Assembly: GCA_027587225.1 (NCBI GenBank)
Contig: JAPDDQ010000001.1
Location: 372,001-436,000 of the forward strand
Source of the DNA: Solirubrobacter taibaiensis
GTDB lineage: Bacteria; Actinomycetota; Thermoleophilia; Solirubrobacterales; Solirubrobacteraceae
DNA: 64,000 nucleotides
Direction of reading: 5' to 3'
Shown: positions 1 through 8,862 of the stretch, piece by piece
Numbering within the stretch: the stretch's first letter is position 1
How the letters are laid out: the number at the start of each line of letters is the position of its first letter
Translations under genes and position numbers: made by a program
Notes under the pieces: model-generated
Told to the model about the DNA's origin: nothing
The model's database searches: none
What the model saw: only the letters and a program-made list of their open reading frames with translations

Positions 1-474
1 CTCGAACGCCTCCTCGTAGGTGTCCTTGAAGACGATGAACTCCAGCTCGGTGCCGGCGAACGCCTCGAGCCCGCGTTGCGAGAGCCGCTCCAGCTGGGCC
101 CGCAGGATCTGCCGCGGCGACGCGACGACCGGCTCCCCGCCGGACCAGCGCAGGTCGGCCAGGCACAGCGCCGTCTTCTCGTGCCACGGCACCGGCCGCA
201 GCGTGTCGAAGTCCGGGACCATCTCGAAGTCGCCGTAGCCGCGCTCCCACGAGCTCATCGCGTAGCCGGAGACCGTGTTCATCTCGACGTCCACCGCGAG
301 CAGGTAGTTGCACGCCTCGGCGCCGTGTCCGACGACCTCCTTGAGGAAATGGCGCGCGTCCAGGCGCTTGCCCTGCAGGCGCCCCTGCATGTCGGTCAGC
401 GCGAGCAGGACCGTGTCGATCCGGTCCTGCGAGACCGCGGTGCGCAGCTGGTCGAGCGTGAATCCCGGCGGCAT
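1..474 (-). CDS. glutamine synthetase family protein, N-terminal part (cut by left window edge)
   Basis: The first 158 residues are visible; the C-terminal two thirds lie outside the window. The segment has the beta-grasp N-domain of glutamine synthetases (LTDMQGRLQGKRL near residue 25, then AEACNYLLAVDVEMN). It also has the beginning of the catalytic barrel with GTELEF, whose two acidic residues (E143, E145) are the expected first metal ligands. The ATG at 474 is the first start after the upstream gene's stop, 14 bases away, so it is probably co-transcribed with the HD-GYP gene. Members of this superfamily either make glutamine or gamma-glutamylate amines. With an agmatinase nearby (2518-3489), a gamma-glutamylpolyamine synthetase is possible, but that is inference and the specificity region is not in the window. 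Confidence 0.85.
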   Translation of the reverse strand, partial: MPPGFTLDQLRTAVSQDRIDTVLLALTDMQGRLQGKRLDARHFLKEVVGHGAEACNYLLAVDVEMNTVSGYAMSSWERGYGDFEMVPDFDTLRPVPWHEKTALCLADLRWSGGEPVVASPRQILRAQLERLSQRGLEAFAGTELEFIVFKDTYEEAFE

Positions 475-488
475 GCCGGTTCGGAACG

Positions 489-1844
489 CTACACGGCGAG
501 GGAAGCGGGCACCCGCAGCGGCTCGTGCAACGTCAGCTGCCAGCCCGGATCGTCGACCACTTCGAGCAGCGCGTCGACGACGTTCGGGTCGAACTGCGTG
601 CCCGAGCAGCGCCGCATCTCGGTCACGGCCTCGTCCAGCGCCATCGCCGGCCGGTAGGGGCGCGTGGTGGTCATGGCGTTGAAGGAGTCGCAGGCGATGA
701 TGATCCGCGCCGCGAGCGGGATCTCGCACCCGGTGAGCCCGTCCGGGTAGCCGTGGCCGTCGAAGCGCTCGTGCGAGGCGCGGACGACCACGCCGACGCC
801 GGCGAGCAGCCCGCCGACGCGGTCGAGCATCTGCTGGCCGACGACGGTGTGCGTCTTCATGAGCGCCCATTCCTCGTCGTCCAGGGGACCGGGCTTGTTG
901 ATGATCTCGCCGGGGATGGCGATCTTGCCGATGTCGTGCAGCAGCGCGCCGAGCTCGGTGTCGCGGCGGACCTCAGCATCGACGCCGAGCTGGTCGGCGA
1001 CGCGCAGGGAAAGCTCCACGACGTCCTGGGTGTGGTGGCCCGTGTACTCGTCGTCCTCCTTGAGCAGGTCACCGAGCAGCAGCGCCGTGCCGCGGTACGC
1101 GCGGCTCAGCTCGATCGTCTGCTCCACACGCTCGTCATGCTGCGCGGCGAAGCCCTGGAAGAGCTTGAGGAGCGGGAGGACCAGCAGCACGGCGGCGGGC
1201 GCATCGATCGCGGCGAACGCCACCAGCAGCCCGGCGGGCGCGAGCATCGCGTCGACCCGGTGCGCCTCGACCAGCTCAGGCGCCACCGCGCGTGGGGAGA
1301 CGCCGCAGCCGAACCAGGCCCGAGCCGGATCGCGCACGAAGTCGGCGGCGAACTGTGCCGCGAGCGCGGCGAGGTACGCGGGCCACAGATCCCAGTCGGG
1401 GGTCTGGGCGCCCAGCGCGACGAGCACGACCGCGGGCGTCAGCGCGAAGCCCGCGTCGTTGAAGGCGAGCAGCAGGCGGTTCGGGGCGCGCCGGCCGCGC
1501 ACGACCTCGGCGGCGTTGGCCGACATCGTCGCGAACGCCACCAGCAACGGCACGAGCGGCGTCGGCAACAGCAGCAGCATCGGCACGACCAGCAGTTCGG
1601 TCGGGGTGAAGTTGCCCGCGCCGACGCGGAACTCGAGCCGGTGCAAGATGACGTACCCGGCGACGAACGCCGCGGCCAGTGGCAGGTTGAAGGCCCGGTC
1701 CGCCGGTGCGAGCAGCGCGAGCGCCAGCATGCCGGCGAGCAGCAGCGCGGCGAGCACACCCTCGACGAGCAGCTCGCGCAGCGGTAGCCGCTGCGAGCGT
1801 CGCGCGTCGGTCTCGGTCATCAGTCGTTCGGTTTCAGGGGTCAT
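489..1844 (-). CDS. membrane-bound HD-GYP domain cyclic-di-GMP phosphodiesterase
   Basis: A 451-residue protein. Residues about 15-215 are strongly hydrophobic with several predicted membrane segments, resembling the membrane sensor (MASE-type) regions found in front of signalling domains. The C-terminal half is an HD-GYP domain: HD pair H303-D304 in LLHDIGKIAIP, then HERFDGHGYP at about 358-367. The family consensus at the last motif starts with two histidines; here the first is serine, the second is kept. HD-GYP enzymes hydrolyse cyclic-di-GMP to pGpG and GMP. The ATG at 1844 opens the soluble N-terminus MTPETERL; an ATG at 1820 (MTETDARR) is an alternative. Longer extensions upstream are Arg-rich and not protein-like. 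The gene lies 14 bases upstream of the glutamine-synthetase-like gene. Confidence 0.85.
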   Translation of the reverse strand: MTPETERLMTETDARRSQRLPLRELLVEGVLAALLLAGMLALALLAPADRAFNLPLAAAFVAGYVILHRLEFRVGAGNFTPTELLVVPMLLLLPTPLVPLLVAFATMSANAAEVVRGRRAPNRLLLAFNDAGFALTPAVVLVALGAQTPDWDLWPAYLAALAAQFAADFVRDPARAWFGCGVSPRAVAPELVEAHRVDAMLAPAGLLVAFAAIDAPAAVLLVLPLLKLFQGFAAQHDERVEQTIELSRAYRGTALLLGDLLKEDDEYTGHHTQDVVELSLRVADQLGVDAEVRRDTELGALLHDIGKIAIPGEIINKPGPLDDEEWALMKTHTVVGQQMLDRVGGLLAGVGVVVRASHERFDGHGYPDGLTGCEIPLAARIIIACDSFNAMTTTRPYRPAMALDEAVTEMRRCSGTQFDPNVVDALLEVVDDPGWQLTLHEPLRVPASLAV

Positions 1845-1925
1845 GCGGCGCGGCCGTGTCAGAGAAGCGTCCAGTGAGCGGGCTCTCACCTGTGGTCGGA
1901 CGGACGCGCGGTCGACTTGAGGAAC

Positions 1926-2498
1926 ATGACCTTGTCTCGACTCACCCGCGCGGCGCTCGGCGCCGCCGGTGCGCTCGCCGCGTCGGCGGCCCTTGCCCTG
2001 CCCGCGCAGGCGTCGCTCGTCGTGCCCACCGAGTGTCCGGCCGCGGAGCTCACGCAGCCGTTCGCCCAATGGGGGGATCAGAACAACTACAAGCTGATCG
2101 ACGGCGCGTCGTTCGAGGCCGCGTCCGAGTCCTGGCGCCTCACGGGCGGCGCGACGCTGCGAGACGGTCGACTCTCCCTCCCCGCGGGCTCGACCGCGAC
2201 GTCGGCGCCCGTGTGCGTCGGCCATGGCGAGCCGACCCTGCGCTTCTTCGGTGCGGGCACCGGCCTGGCGCCCGCGCTCACCGTATCCGTGCAGTTCCAG
2301 CTGATCACGGGAACCTGGGTCACGTTGCCGGTCGGCGTCGACACGGGAGCGGCCTGGAAGCCCTCGCCGGTGGTCAACGTCGTCGCGAACTACCTGCCGG
2401 CGCCGGGCGAGTACACCAACGTGCGCTTCGTCTTCGCGCCCCTGCTGAGCCACTGGGAGATCGACGACGTCTACGTCGATCCGTGGAACCGTGCCTAA
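1926..2498 (+). CDS. secreted protein of unknown function
   Basis: A 190-residue protein with a clear Sec signal peptide (MTLSRLTRAA, then an Ala/Leu-rich core ending ALPAQA near residue 31). The mature part starts with a cysteine-containing segment (VVPTECPAAELTQPFAQWGD) and reads like a single beta-sandwich. The C-terminus, with an acidic WEIDDVYVDPW stretch, resembles carbohydrate-binding or laminin-G-like domains, but I cannot name a family. A TTG at 1917 could extend the N-terminus by three residues. I prefer the ATG at 1926 because it gives a standard signal-peptide N-region. It is divergent from the HD-GYP gene and 19 bases before the ureohydrolase gene. Confidence 0.75.
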   Translation: MTLSRLTRAALGAAGALAASAALALPAQASLVVPTECPAAELTQPFAQWGDQNNYKLIDGASFEAASESWRLTGGATLRDGRLSLPAGSTATSAPVCVGHGEPTLRFFGAGTGLAPALTVSVQFQLITGTWVTLPVGVDTGAAWKPSPVVNVVANYLPAPGEYTNVRFVFAPLLSHWEIDDVYVDPWNRA

Positions 2499-2517
2499 CG
2501 CGTAATGTGCCGGGCGG

Positions 2518-3489
2518 ATGATCGATCCGCTCGAGCGCTGGCGCGAGTTCGGTGAGAAGCCGGACTTCGCCGGGCTGCTGACCTACGGCGGCCTTCCCTA
2601 CACGCAGGACGCGGCGGAGCTCGCCGGCGTGGACGTGGCCATCGTCGGCGCGCCCACCGACGATCTGGTGAGCGACCGGCCCGGGACCCGCTTCGGCCCA
2701 CGCGCCATCCGGGGCGCGTCGTGCCCGTCCGGCCCGCACCTGGAGGCGGGCGTGGACGCCTTCGAGGTGCTGCGCGTCGTCGACTTCGGTGACGCCGCCG
2801 TGCTCCCGGCCGAGCCGGTGAAGTCACACGAGGCGATCGAGGCGCTCGTCGGCCAGGTGGTCGACGCGGGCGCGATGCCGGTGATCCTCGGCGGCGATCA
2901 TTCGATCGCCGAGCCGGACATCCGGGCGATCGCGCGCCGGCGCGGCCCCGTCGGGCTGATCCACTTCGACACGCACACGGACACGGGCGAGACGGTGTTC
3001 GGCGCCGCGCTCTCGCACGGGACGATCATGTATCGGCTCGTCGAGCAGGGCTGGGTGGACCCGACGCGCTACGTGCAGATCGGGCTGCGCGGCTACTGGC
3101 CGGGCGAGGCCGAGTTCACCTGGCAGCATGAGCGCGGCATCACGAGCTTCTTCATGCACGACGTGCGGGAGATCGGCATCCGCGACGTCATCTCCCGCGC
3201 GATCGGGATTGTGGGGGAGGGGCCGGTGTTCTTGAGCGTGGACGTCGACGTGCTCGACCCGGCGTTCGCCCCCGGGACGGGCACGCCGGAGCCGGGCGGG
3301 ATGACGTCGATCGACCTGCTGTGGGCCTGCCGTCAGGTCGGCGAGCGCGTCGAGCTGTGCGGGATGGACGTCGTGGAGGTCGCGCCGACGCAGATCGGCT
3401 CGGCCGACATCACCGCGCTGGTCGCGGACCGGATCGTGCGCGAAGCGCTGACCGGCGTCGCGGTCAGGAAGCTTGATTCCGCGCGCTGA
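2518..3489 (+). CDS. agmatinase / arginase family ureohydrolase
   Basis: A 323-residue manganese ureohydrolase. The three metal motifs of the family are intact: GGDHS (H128), HFDTHTDT (D151, H153, D155) and SVDVDVLDP (D242, D244), followed by APGTGTPEPGG. Members cleave guanidino groups to release urea (agmatine to putrescine, guanidinobutyrate, or related substrates). The substrate cannot be fixed from sequence, although the TPEPGG signature and length fit the agmatinase / guanidinobutyrase branch better than arginase. The ATG at 2518 is 19 bases after the preceding stop. The 3' end overlaps the convergent gene by 26 bases. Confidence 0.9.
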   Translation: MIDPLERWREFGEKPDFAGLLTYGGLPYTQDAAELAGVDVAIVGAPTDDLVSDRPGTRFGPRAIRGASCPSGPHLEAGVDAFEVLRVVDFGDAAVLPAEPVKSHEAIEALVGQVVDAGAMPVILGGDHSIAEPDIRAIARRRGPVGLIHFDTHTDTGETVFGAALSHGTIMYRLVEQGWVDPTRYVQIGLRGYWPGEAEFTWQHERGITSFFMHDVREIGIRDVISRAIGIVGEGPVFLSVDVDVLDPAFAPGTGTPEPGGMTSIDLLWACRQVGERVELCGMDVVEVAPTQIGSADITALVADRIVREALTGVAVRKLDSAR

Positions 3490-3850
3490 GGCGGCGGGTG
3501 TGCGTGCGCTCTTCCTGCTTGAGCACGACGTTGGCGATCAGCTTGAGGATCTCGGGCGGGCCGCTGGCCTTCACGTGACCTGAGACGAAGCACTCGCGCC
3601 AATGACGGATGGTGTTGTCCTTGGCGAGCTCGTTGAACTCGGTCCGCGGGATCGAGAGCCGGACTTTGGCGTCCGACGCGATGTCCCGCGTGATCTTGGG
3701 ACCCGGGACCTCGACGCGGAAGAGCTGGATGTCACCGCGGCCGCGCAGCTCGAGCTCGAACACGAGCTTGAGCTTCTGCAGCGAGGGCACTTCCTGCTGG
3801 AAGCCGGCGATGACCTGCGCGATCAGCGCCTTGGTGTCCGCGGTAGACAT
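3464..3850 (-). CDS. conserved hypothetical protein, possibly SCP2-like
   Basis: A 128-residue soluble protein without signal peptide or membrane segment. An N-terminal helix (ADTKALIAQVIAGFQQEV) precedes alternating strands (KLVFELELRGRGDIQLFRVEV) and a long amphipathic C-terminal helix (PPEILKLIANVVLKQEE). That pattern, one helix plus a beta sheet of lipid-binding type plus a helix, recalls sterol-carrier-protein-2-like domains, but no diagnostic motif is present and the resemblance is weak. It is convergent with the ureohydrolase gene (26-base overlap). The hydrolase gene ends 11 bases upstream of its start, so it may be the last gene of that transcript. Confidence 0.7.
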   Translation of the reverse strand: MSTADTKALIAQVIAGFQQEVPSLQKLKLVFELELRGRGDIQLFRVEVPGPKITRDIASDAKVRLSIPRTEFNELAKDNTIRHWRECFVSGHVKASGPPEILKLIANVVLKQEERTHTRRLSARNQAS

Positions 3851-3861
3851 GCAGCCAGATC

Positions 3862-6282
3862 TTAGTGATCTGCCCGCTTCACTTTCACGGCGTACTTCGA
3901 GGGCTGCTCAGCGACGGTCGGATTGTCGATCTCGCCCAGACGGTCGATCAGCTTGATCCACTGCTTGGGCTTCAGGATGGCGTCGATCTGCTTCGCCGCC
4001 TCCTTGTTGGTGCCGTACAGCGGGCGCCAGCCGATGTGGATGTGATCGCCGTGATCGCTCATCGCGAGCGTGTTGTCCGCGTCCTTGAACGTCATCAGGG
4101 AGATGATCTGGTGCGGCTTCATCGTGCCCTGCAGGTTCAGCAGGCGCTGGATGGTGAGGTCGGTGATCGAGCCCTTGCCCTGGCTGCCGGGGGTGATCCG
4201 GATGCCGTTGATGGCGCCGATGTCGACGGCCGTGCCCGTGCTGTGCTCGGAGACGTTGCCGGACGCGGTCATGTTGCCGTGGCCGCACTTGAGGCTGGTG
4301 ACGGTGGGCTTGAGGCCGGAGTTGGCGAGGTAGAGCAGCGTGGCCATGACGCGGCGGTCGATCGCGCCGGAGCGGATGTCGCTCGCGCCGCAGCCGTAGA
4401 CCTCGATCCGGTTGTCGGCGATGACGCGGCGGGCGAGGTTCTCCTTGCTCATGAGCATGATCTCGCCGATCGACATCTCGCCCGCGTCCTTGCCGAAGAG
4501 CGCGTTCTTGCCCTTCGCGCGGTAGACCTCGGTGGACTCGAGCAGCTTCCAGCCGTCGAGGATCGGCTTCGGGTCGATGCGCGGGGCGCCGCGGCCGGCC
4601 GGGCGGATCTCGAACAGCAGGTGCGGGGCCTTCTCGTTGACCTGACCGATGCGGCCGAGCGTCGTGCCGCCGAGGACGCGGGCGCCCTTGACGAGCGGCT
4701 TGGAGACGAAGTCCTTGGGGCTGAGGCCGAGCGGGGCGCTGTCGGACGCGATCTCCTCGCCGCCCTTGCTGGACACCTGCACGTCACCGCCCGCCTTGAG
4801 CGCGTTCTTGCGCGTCGGATTGGCGAACAGGCGGACCTTGGCGGTCGGCGTGGTCTCCACCGCGGGCTCGGTCTTCGTGTCCGTCTCGGTCGCCGTGGCG
4901 AGCGTGCGGCGCTTGGCGTCGCCGGCGTCGGCCTTGGACTCGTGCTCGGTCTTGTCCTTCTTGGCCGTGCGCTTCTTGGGCGACGGGTAGGTCGCGGCGA
5001 CGGTCTTCAGGTGCCCGTACGTGTACGTGTTGCCGTAGACGTCCTGGACGATGACGTACTTGCCGAGGCGCTCGCTGGAGCCGATCTTCAGGACCTTGCC
5101 GTCGTTGACGGCGATCACGGGCGAACCGGCCTTGGCGTAGATCTCGATGTTGCGGCGCGTCTCGTCGGACTCCACGACGACGGCGGCGTTGCTGCCCTTG
5201 GTCTGCTTGTCGGCTTCCTTGAGCGCACCGGCGTAGGTCGCCTTGGAGCGGACCGGGAAGCGACCCTGCGTGAGGCCGGTGAGCGAGCCGACGAGGTCGC
5301 CGGGGATGCCGCCGATGACCTGGGCGCGCATGAGGACGCTGTCGACGTACCAGTCGGCGTGGTTGTAGGCGAAGATGCCCTTGCGGATGTCCTGCTGGGC
5401 GCCGGCGGCCTTCAGGTAGCGCGCGGCTGCGAAGATCGCGTCAACCGGGTTGAAGGGGTCCTTGACGCCGTCACGGTTGGCGTCGACGCCGTAGGCCTTC
5501 CACGTGGCGGGCATGAACTGCATCCAGCCCAGCGCACCGGCGCTGGAGACGTTCAGGTTGCGGCCGTAGTCGGTCTCGATCTCGTTGATGCCGGCGAGGA
5601 TCTCCCAGCGGATGCCGTACTCCATGCCCGCGGCCTGGTAGATCGGGAGCAGGAAGGGAGGAATCCGGAACTTGTCGATGAAGAAGTTCGGCACGCCGAT
5701 CCGGGCGGGGCCGGGCGTGGCGAGCGAGTAGCTCGGGTTCGTCGTGGCCGGCGAGCCGTTCGTGTTGGTGAGGACCGGAGTCGCGAGCGCCGGGGTCGAG
5801 TGATCGCCCTCGGTCTGCTTCTTGGCCTCGACGCACCCTGAAGCTGAGGTCGAGGTCGAAGCCTTGCCGGTCTTGCACTCGCGGGCCTGACCGTTCTTTG
5901 GCTTCGAGCGGTTCGCGTCCTTCTTGGTGCGCTTCTTGCGGGGAGCCTCGGTCGCGGCCGGGCTGGCCGTCGGGGCAGCGGTGCTCGTCTCGGTGGCGGT
6001 CGGCGCGGGGGTCTCCGCGGCCGGCGTCTCGGTCGGGGCTTCGGTCGCGGCGGGCGTCTCCGTGGCCGTCTCGGTGGGAGCGGGCGTGCTTTCCTCCGCG
6101 TGCGCGGTGGGGGCCTCGATGGGAGCTTCCGTAGGCTCGGGGGCGACCATCGTCTCGACCATGGTCGCCACAGGCGACGCCGTAGCGGTCGGCGTGGGAT
6201 CATCGGCGTTCGCGGGAATGCCAAGCAGGGCCGCAACGGCGGCGGCGCTGATCAGAGCGGTTGAGAGGATTCGACGGGTCAC
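3862..6282 (-). CDS. secreted multidomain peptidoglycan hydrolase (transglycosylase + degenerate M23 + M15-like peptidase)
   Basis: An 806-residue exported protein. Residues 1-26 are a signal peptide (cut near ANA). Residues 27-190 are a Thr/Pro/Ala/Glu-rich linker with a short basic patch (about 114-130) and two cysteines. Residues about 200-325 form a lytic-transglycosylase domain with the GINEIETDYG catalytic-Glu region (E234/E236) and SAGALGWMQFMPATW. Residues about 375-430 and 535-565 are the two halves of an M23/LytM fold, split by a roughly 100-residue charged insert. YGHL (H424) is kept, but the HxH zinc motif reads HLLFE (554-558), so it is probably non-catalytic. Residues about 640-755 resemble M15 peptidases, with SEHSTGTAVD (H680, D687) and HGDHIHIGW (H747, H749). 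GTG start at 6282. Expected role: cleavage of cell-wall glycan and peptide cross-links. Confidence 0.85.
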   Translation of the reverse strand: MTRRILSTALISAAAVAALLGIPANADDPTPTATASPVATMVETMVAPEPTEAPIEAPTAHAEESTPAPTETATETPAATEAPTETPAAETPAPTATETSTAAPTASPAATEAPRKKRTKKDANRSKPKNGQARECKTGKASTSTSASGCVEAKKQTEGDHSTPALATPVLTNTNGSPATTNPSYSLATPGPARIGVPNFFIDKFRIPPFLLPIYQAAGMEYGIRWEILAGINEIETDYGRNLNVSSAGALGWMQFMPATWKAYGVDANRDGVKDPFNPVDAIFAAARYLKAAGAQQDIRKGIFAYNHADWYVDSVLMRAQVIGGIPGDLVGSLTGLTQGRFPVRSKATYAGALKEADKQTKGSNAAVVVESDETRRNIEIYAKAGSPVIAVNDGKVLKIGSSERLGKYVIVQDVYGNTYTYGHLKTVAATYPSPKKRTAKKDKTEHESKADAGDAKRRTLATATETDTKTEPAVETTPTAKVRLFANPTRKNALKAGGDVQVSSKGGEEIASDSAPLGLSPKDFVSKPLVKGARVLGGTTLGRIGQVNEKAPHLLFEIRPAGRGAPRIDPKPILDGWKLLESTEVYRAKGKNALFGKDAGEMSIGEIMLMSKENLARRVIADNRIEVYGCGASDIRSGAIDRRVMATLLYLANSGLKPTVTSLKCGHGNMTASGNVSEHSTGTAVDIGAINGIRITPGSQGKGSITDLTIQRLLNLQGTMKPHQIISLMTFKDADNTLAMSDHGDHIHIGWRPLYGTNKEAAKQIDAILKPKQWIKLIDRLGEIDNPTVAEQPSKYAVKVKRADH

Positions 6283-6379
6283 CTTGCTCTTCGATGTCGG
6301 CAGCGTGGTGGGCCCGCTTGAATCCTGCAGGTAGGGTTCAGACCCGATTCGGGCATAGCTAACCCTCGACTAGAGCGTT

Positions 6380-6901
6380 ATGGACGCCTCCGCCCTGGAT
6401 ATCCGCCTCGCTGTGCCTGACGACGCCATCGAACTCGCGTCGACGACCCGGCTCGGCTTCGAGTCCTATCTCGCGTGGGCCCCTGAGGGCTGGCAGCCGC
6501 CACCTCGATCGCTCGAGATCCGTGCGATTCGCGAGCGGCTGAGGGCGAAGACCACCTGGTGTGCGATGGCGGTTGATCCGGAGGGCGCGCAAGCGGGGCA
6601 CGTCGGCATCACCCACGCGAGCGAGCGCGAGCGCCCGCACGTGCACGTTTCTGGGCGCGCGCACCTGTGGATGCTGTTCGTTCGCCCCGCCTGGTGGGGC
6701 ACGGGGCTGGCCGCGCGCTTGCACCGGCTCGCGCTGGAAGAGGCGACGCGCCAGGGGTACGCCACGATCCGGCTGTACACGCCGCACGGGGCGGCACGGG
6801 CACGCGCGTTCTACGAGCGTGAGGGCTGGGAACAGGCCGGCCGGGCGTTCCCGGAGCCCCTGCTGGGGCTCGACCTCGTCGAATATCGGCGCGCGTTGTG
6901 A
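6380..6901 (+). CDS. GNAT family N-acetyltransferase
   Basis: A 173-residue single-domain GNAT protein. The central region AHLWMLFVRPAWWGTGLAARL contains the acetyl-CoA binding strand and the pyrophosphate loop in the form RPAWWGTGLA (consensus Q/RxxGxG/A). The C-terminal IRLYTPHGAARARAFYEREGW is the typical last motif of the fold, with the conserved Tyr and the GW ending. It transfers acetyl groups from acetyl-CoA to an amine; the substrate is unknown. ATG start at 6380. Its stop overlaps the next gene's GTG by four bases (GTGA), so the two are translationally coupled. Confidence 0.88.
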   Translation: MDASALDIRLAVPDDAIELASTTRLGFESYLAWAPEGWQPPPRSLEIRAIRERLRAKTTWCAMAVDPEGAQAGHVGITHASERERPHVHVSGRAHLWMLFVRPAWWGTGLAARLHRLALEEATRQGYATIRLYTPHGAARARAFYEREGWEQAGRAFPEPLLGLDLVEYRRAL

Positions 6902-8010
6902 TCCCCGAGGGGATGTTCGAGGACGCCGCGAGCCGCTCGCGCGTATCGATGGCGACGCGCTGGCAGCGGGTGAGGACCAACTGGCGGATCCCGCTGCAGG
7001 CCGCGGTCGCCGTCGCGCTCGCCTGGGCGATCGCGAAGTGGGTGCTCGGCCACGACGCGCCGTTCTTCGCGCCGGTCGCGGCGATCATCGCCATCGGGCA
7101 GAGCTACTACGAGCGCGGGCGGCGCGCGACCGAGCTCGTCTTCGCGGTCACGCTCGGCGTGATGATCGCGGACCTGCTGGCGTTCCAGCTCGGTACCGGC
7201 GTTCCGCAGCTCGCGCTGGCGGTGTTCATCGCCGTCGGGCTCGGCATGTTCTTCGGGACGAGCGCGCTGTTCGTCAACCAGGTGGCGATCTCGGCCGCGC
7301 TCGTGTTCACCATCACGCCGCCGACCGGTGGGATCTCGTTCGCGCGCACGCTCGACGCGCTGGTCGGCGGGGTGGTCGCGCTGGTGGTGGCCGCGGTCGT
7401 GCTCCCCGCCGATCCGATCCGGATCCTGCGCGGCGCGGCCCGGCCGGTGCTGGACGAGCTGTGCGACACGTTGCGCGACATCGCGGAGGCGCTCCGCCGG
7501 CGCTCGGCCGACGCGGCCGAGGCGGCGCTGGTGCGGGCGCGCGGGATCGACGAGTTCGGTGAGCGCTTCTTCGCCGCCACCCACGAGAGCCGCTCCACCG
7601 CGCGCATGTCGCCTACGCGCAAGCGCACGCGGGACACGATCGAGTTCTACGCGGAGTCCGCGGCGCGGATCGATCTGGCCGTGCGCAACGTGCGCGTGCT
7701 GGCGCGCGGGGCGATGCGGGCGCTGGCGCTGGACGAGAACGTCCCGCCGGAGGTCGCCGACGCGCTGGAGGACCTCGGGCGCGCCGTGGCGGCGTTGGCC
7801 GCGGCGCTGGAGACCGGCGAGGGCTTCGACGCGGTCCGTGAGCCCGCGCTGAAAGCCGCCGCGACCGCCACCCAGGTGCTCGACGGCACCACGAACCTGT
7901 CCGTCAGCGTGATCATCGGGCAGATCCGCTCGACATCGACGGACCTGCTGACCGGGATCGGGCTCACCTACGAGGAGGCGACGGGAGCGGTACGCGCCGC
8001 GAGCGGGTAG
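6898..8010 (+). CDS. FUSC family inner-membrane protein (aromatic acid exporter type)
   Basis: A 370-residue protein. After a short basic N-terminus, residues about 28-180 hold roughly six hydrophobic segments (LQAAVAVALAWAIAKWVL, FAPVAAIIAIGQSYYERGRRA, and the pair ending VVALVVAAVVLPADP). The REARRATE-like turn (YYERGRRATE) is typical of FUSC proteins. Residues about 185-345 form a long cytoplasmic helical region. FUSC proteins are related to efflux components such as AaeB. The start is the GTG at 6898 overlapping the GNAT stop; a later ATG at 6949 (MATRWQRV) is possible. No terminator is seen before the next gene, 9 bases away, so 6380-8862 may be one transcript. Confidence 0.85.
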   Translation: MIPEGMFEDAASRSRVSMATRWQRVRTNWRIPLQAAVAVALAWAIAKWVLGHDAPFFAPVAAIIAIGQSYYERGRRATELVFAVTLGVMIADLLAFQLGTGVPQLALAVFIAVGLGMFFGTSALFVNQVAISAALVFTITPPTGGISFARTLDALVGGVVALVVAAVVLPADPIRILRGAARPVLDELCDTLRDIAEALRRRSADAAEAALVRARGIDEFGERFFAATHESRSTARMSPTRKRTRDTIEFYAESAARIDLAVRNVRVLARGAMRALALDENVPPEVADALEDLGRAVAALAAALETGEGFDAVREPALKAAATATQVLDGTTNLSVSVIIGQIRSTSTDLLTGIGLTYEEATGAVRAASG

Positions 8011-8019
8011 AGGGGCGGC

Positions 8020-8862
8020 ATGCTCCTCGAGCTGCTCGTCACCGGCTTCGTCATCACCGCCCCCGGACCGGGGCGTGAGCTGCAACGCGCCGAGGAGTTC
8101 CAGGGCCGCCAGACCTCGTACTACGGGCGCGAGACCAACGACCCGTCGGACTCGCCGCTGACGCTGCACGCCGCCGACGCGGCCGCCGTCCCGCTGCCCG
8201 AGCCGGACACGACCGTGCACGGCGTTCCGGCGGACTTCACCGACCTCACCGACGACGGGCAGGTCTACGGGCGCGGCCTGCGGTGGATCGAGAACGGCGT
8301 CGAGCTGGCGGTGGAGTTGGACGGCAAGCGCAGCGACGCGGCGCTGCACGCGATCGCCGAGTCGGTGCAGCCGGTGCCGCTGGAGCGCTGGCAGACGCTG
8401 GTCGTGGCCACGAGCCCGTGGCCGAACACGCCACCGAAGGGCTCGAAGGCGGTGGTCGTCCGCCGGTCAGGCGGCGCGACGCTGACCGCACTGCTCCCGC
8501 CCGGCTTTCCCGTGGCGGCCGAGGACGAGCGCCTGCCGTGCTTCCGGCTGCGCGTCCGCGGCGACTCGGCCACGGACTGCGCCCACAACCCGACCTGGGA
8601 GCGGTTGGGCGGCGCGATCTACGTGTTCGGGATCGTGTCCCCGCGCGTGCGCAACGTGCGGGTGGTCGCGGAGGGCGTGGGCCGGGTGACCGTGCCCGCC
8701 GTGCGTGCGCCCGGCTACCCGCTCGCCCGCTTCTACGCGGCGCGGCTGCCCACGAACACGTGTGAGGTGCAGATCCGCAACGCGCGCACGAACCGGTTCC
8801 TCGACCAGTCCGGCCCGGTCGTGAGCCACTCGCCGTCCGACAAGCGCCGCTGCCGAAGATAA
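8020..8862 (+). CDS. conserved hypothetical protein
   Basis: A 280-residue protein, not recognised. The N-terminus MLLELLVTGFVITAPGPG is hydrophobic for only about 16 residues and lacks a basic N-region, so export is doubtful. The body is rich in strands and short turns and contains two cysteines (LPCFRLRV, ATDCAHNP), a WERLGGAIYVFGIVSPR segment and a Cys near the C-terminus (TNTCEVQIRNARTNRFLDQ). The C-terminus is basic. It follows the FUSC gene by 9 bases. Its TAA stop lies inside the left arm of a hairpin shared with the convergent gene. Confidence 0.7.
   Translation: MLLELLVTGFVITAPGPGRELQRAEEFQGRQTSYYGRETNDPSDSPLTLHAADAAAVPLPEPDTTVHGVPADFTDLTDDGQVYGRGLRWIENGVELAVELDGKRSDAALHAIAESVQPVPLERWQTLVVATSPWPNTPPKGSKAVVVRRSGGATLTALLPPGFPVAAEDERLPCFRLRVRGDSATDCAHNPTWERLGGAIYVFGIVSPRVRNVRVVAEGVGRVTVPAVRAPGYPLARFYAARLPTNTCEVQIRNARTNRFLDQSGPVVSHSPSDKRRCRR

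Noticed and set aside
3865..5841. 658-residue plus-strand ORF antisense to the peptidoglycan hydrolase
   Set aside because: Val/Arg/Asp/Gly-rich composition typical of GC-driven antisense frames; no domains.
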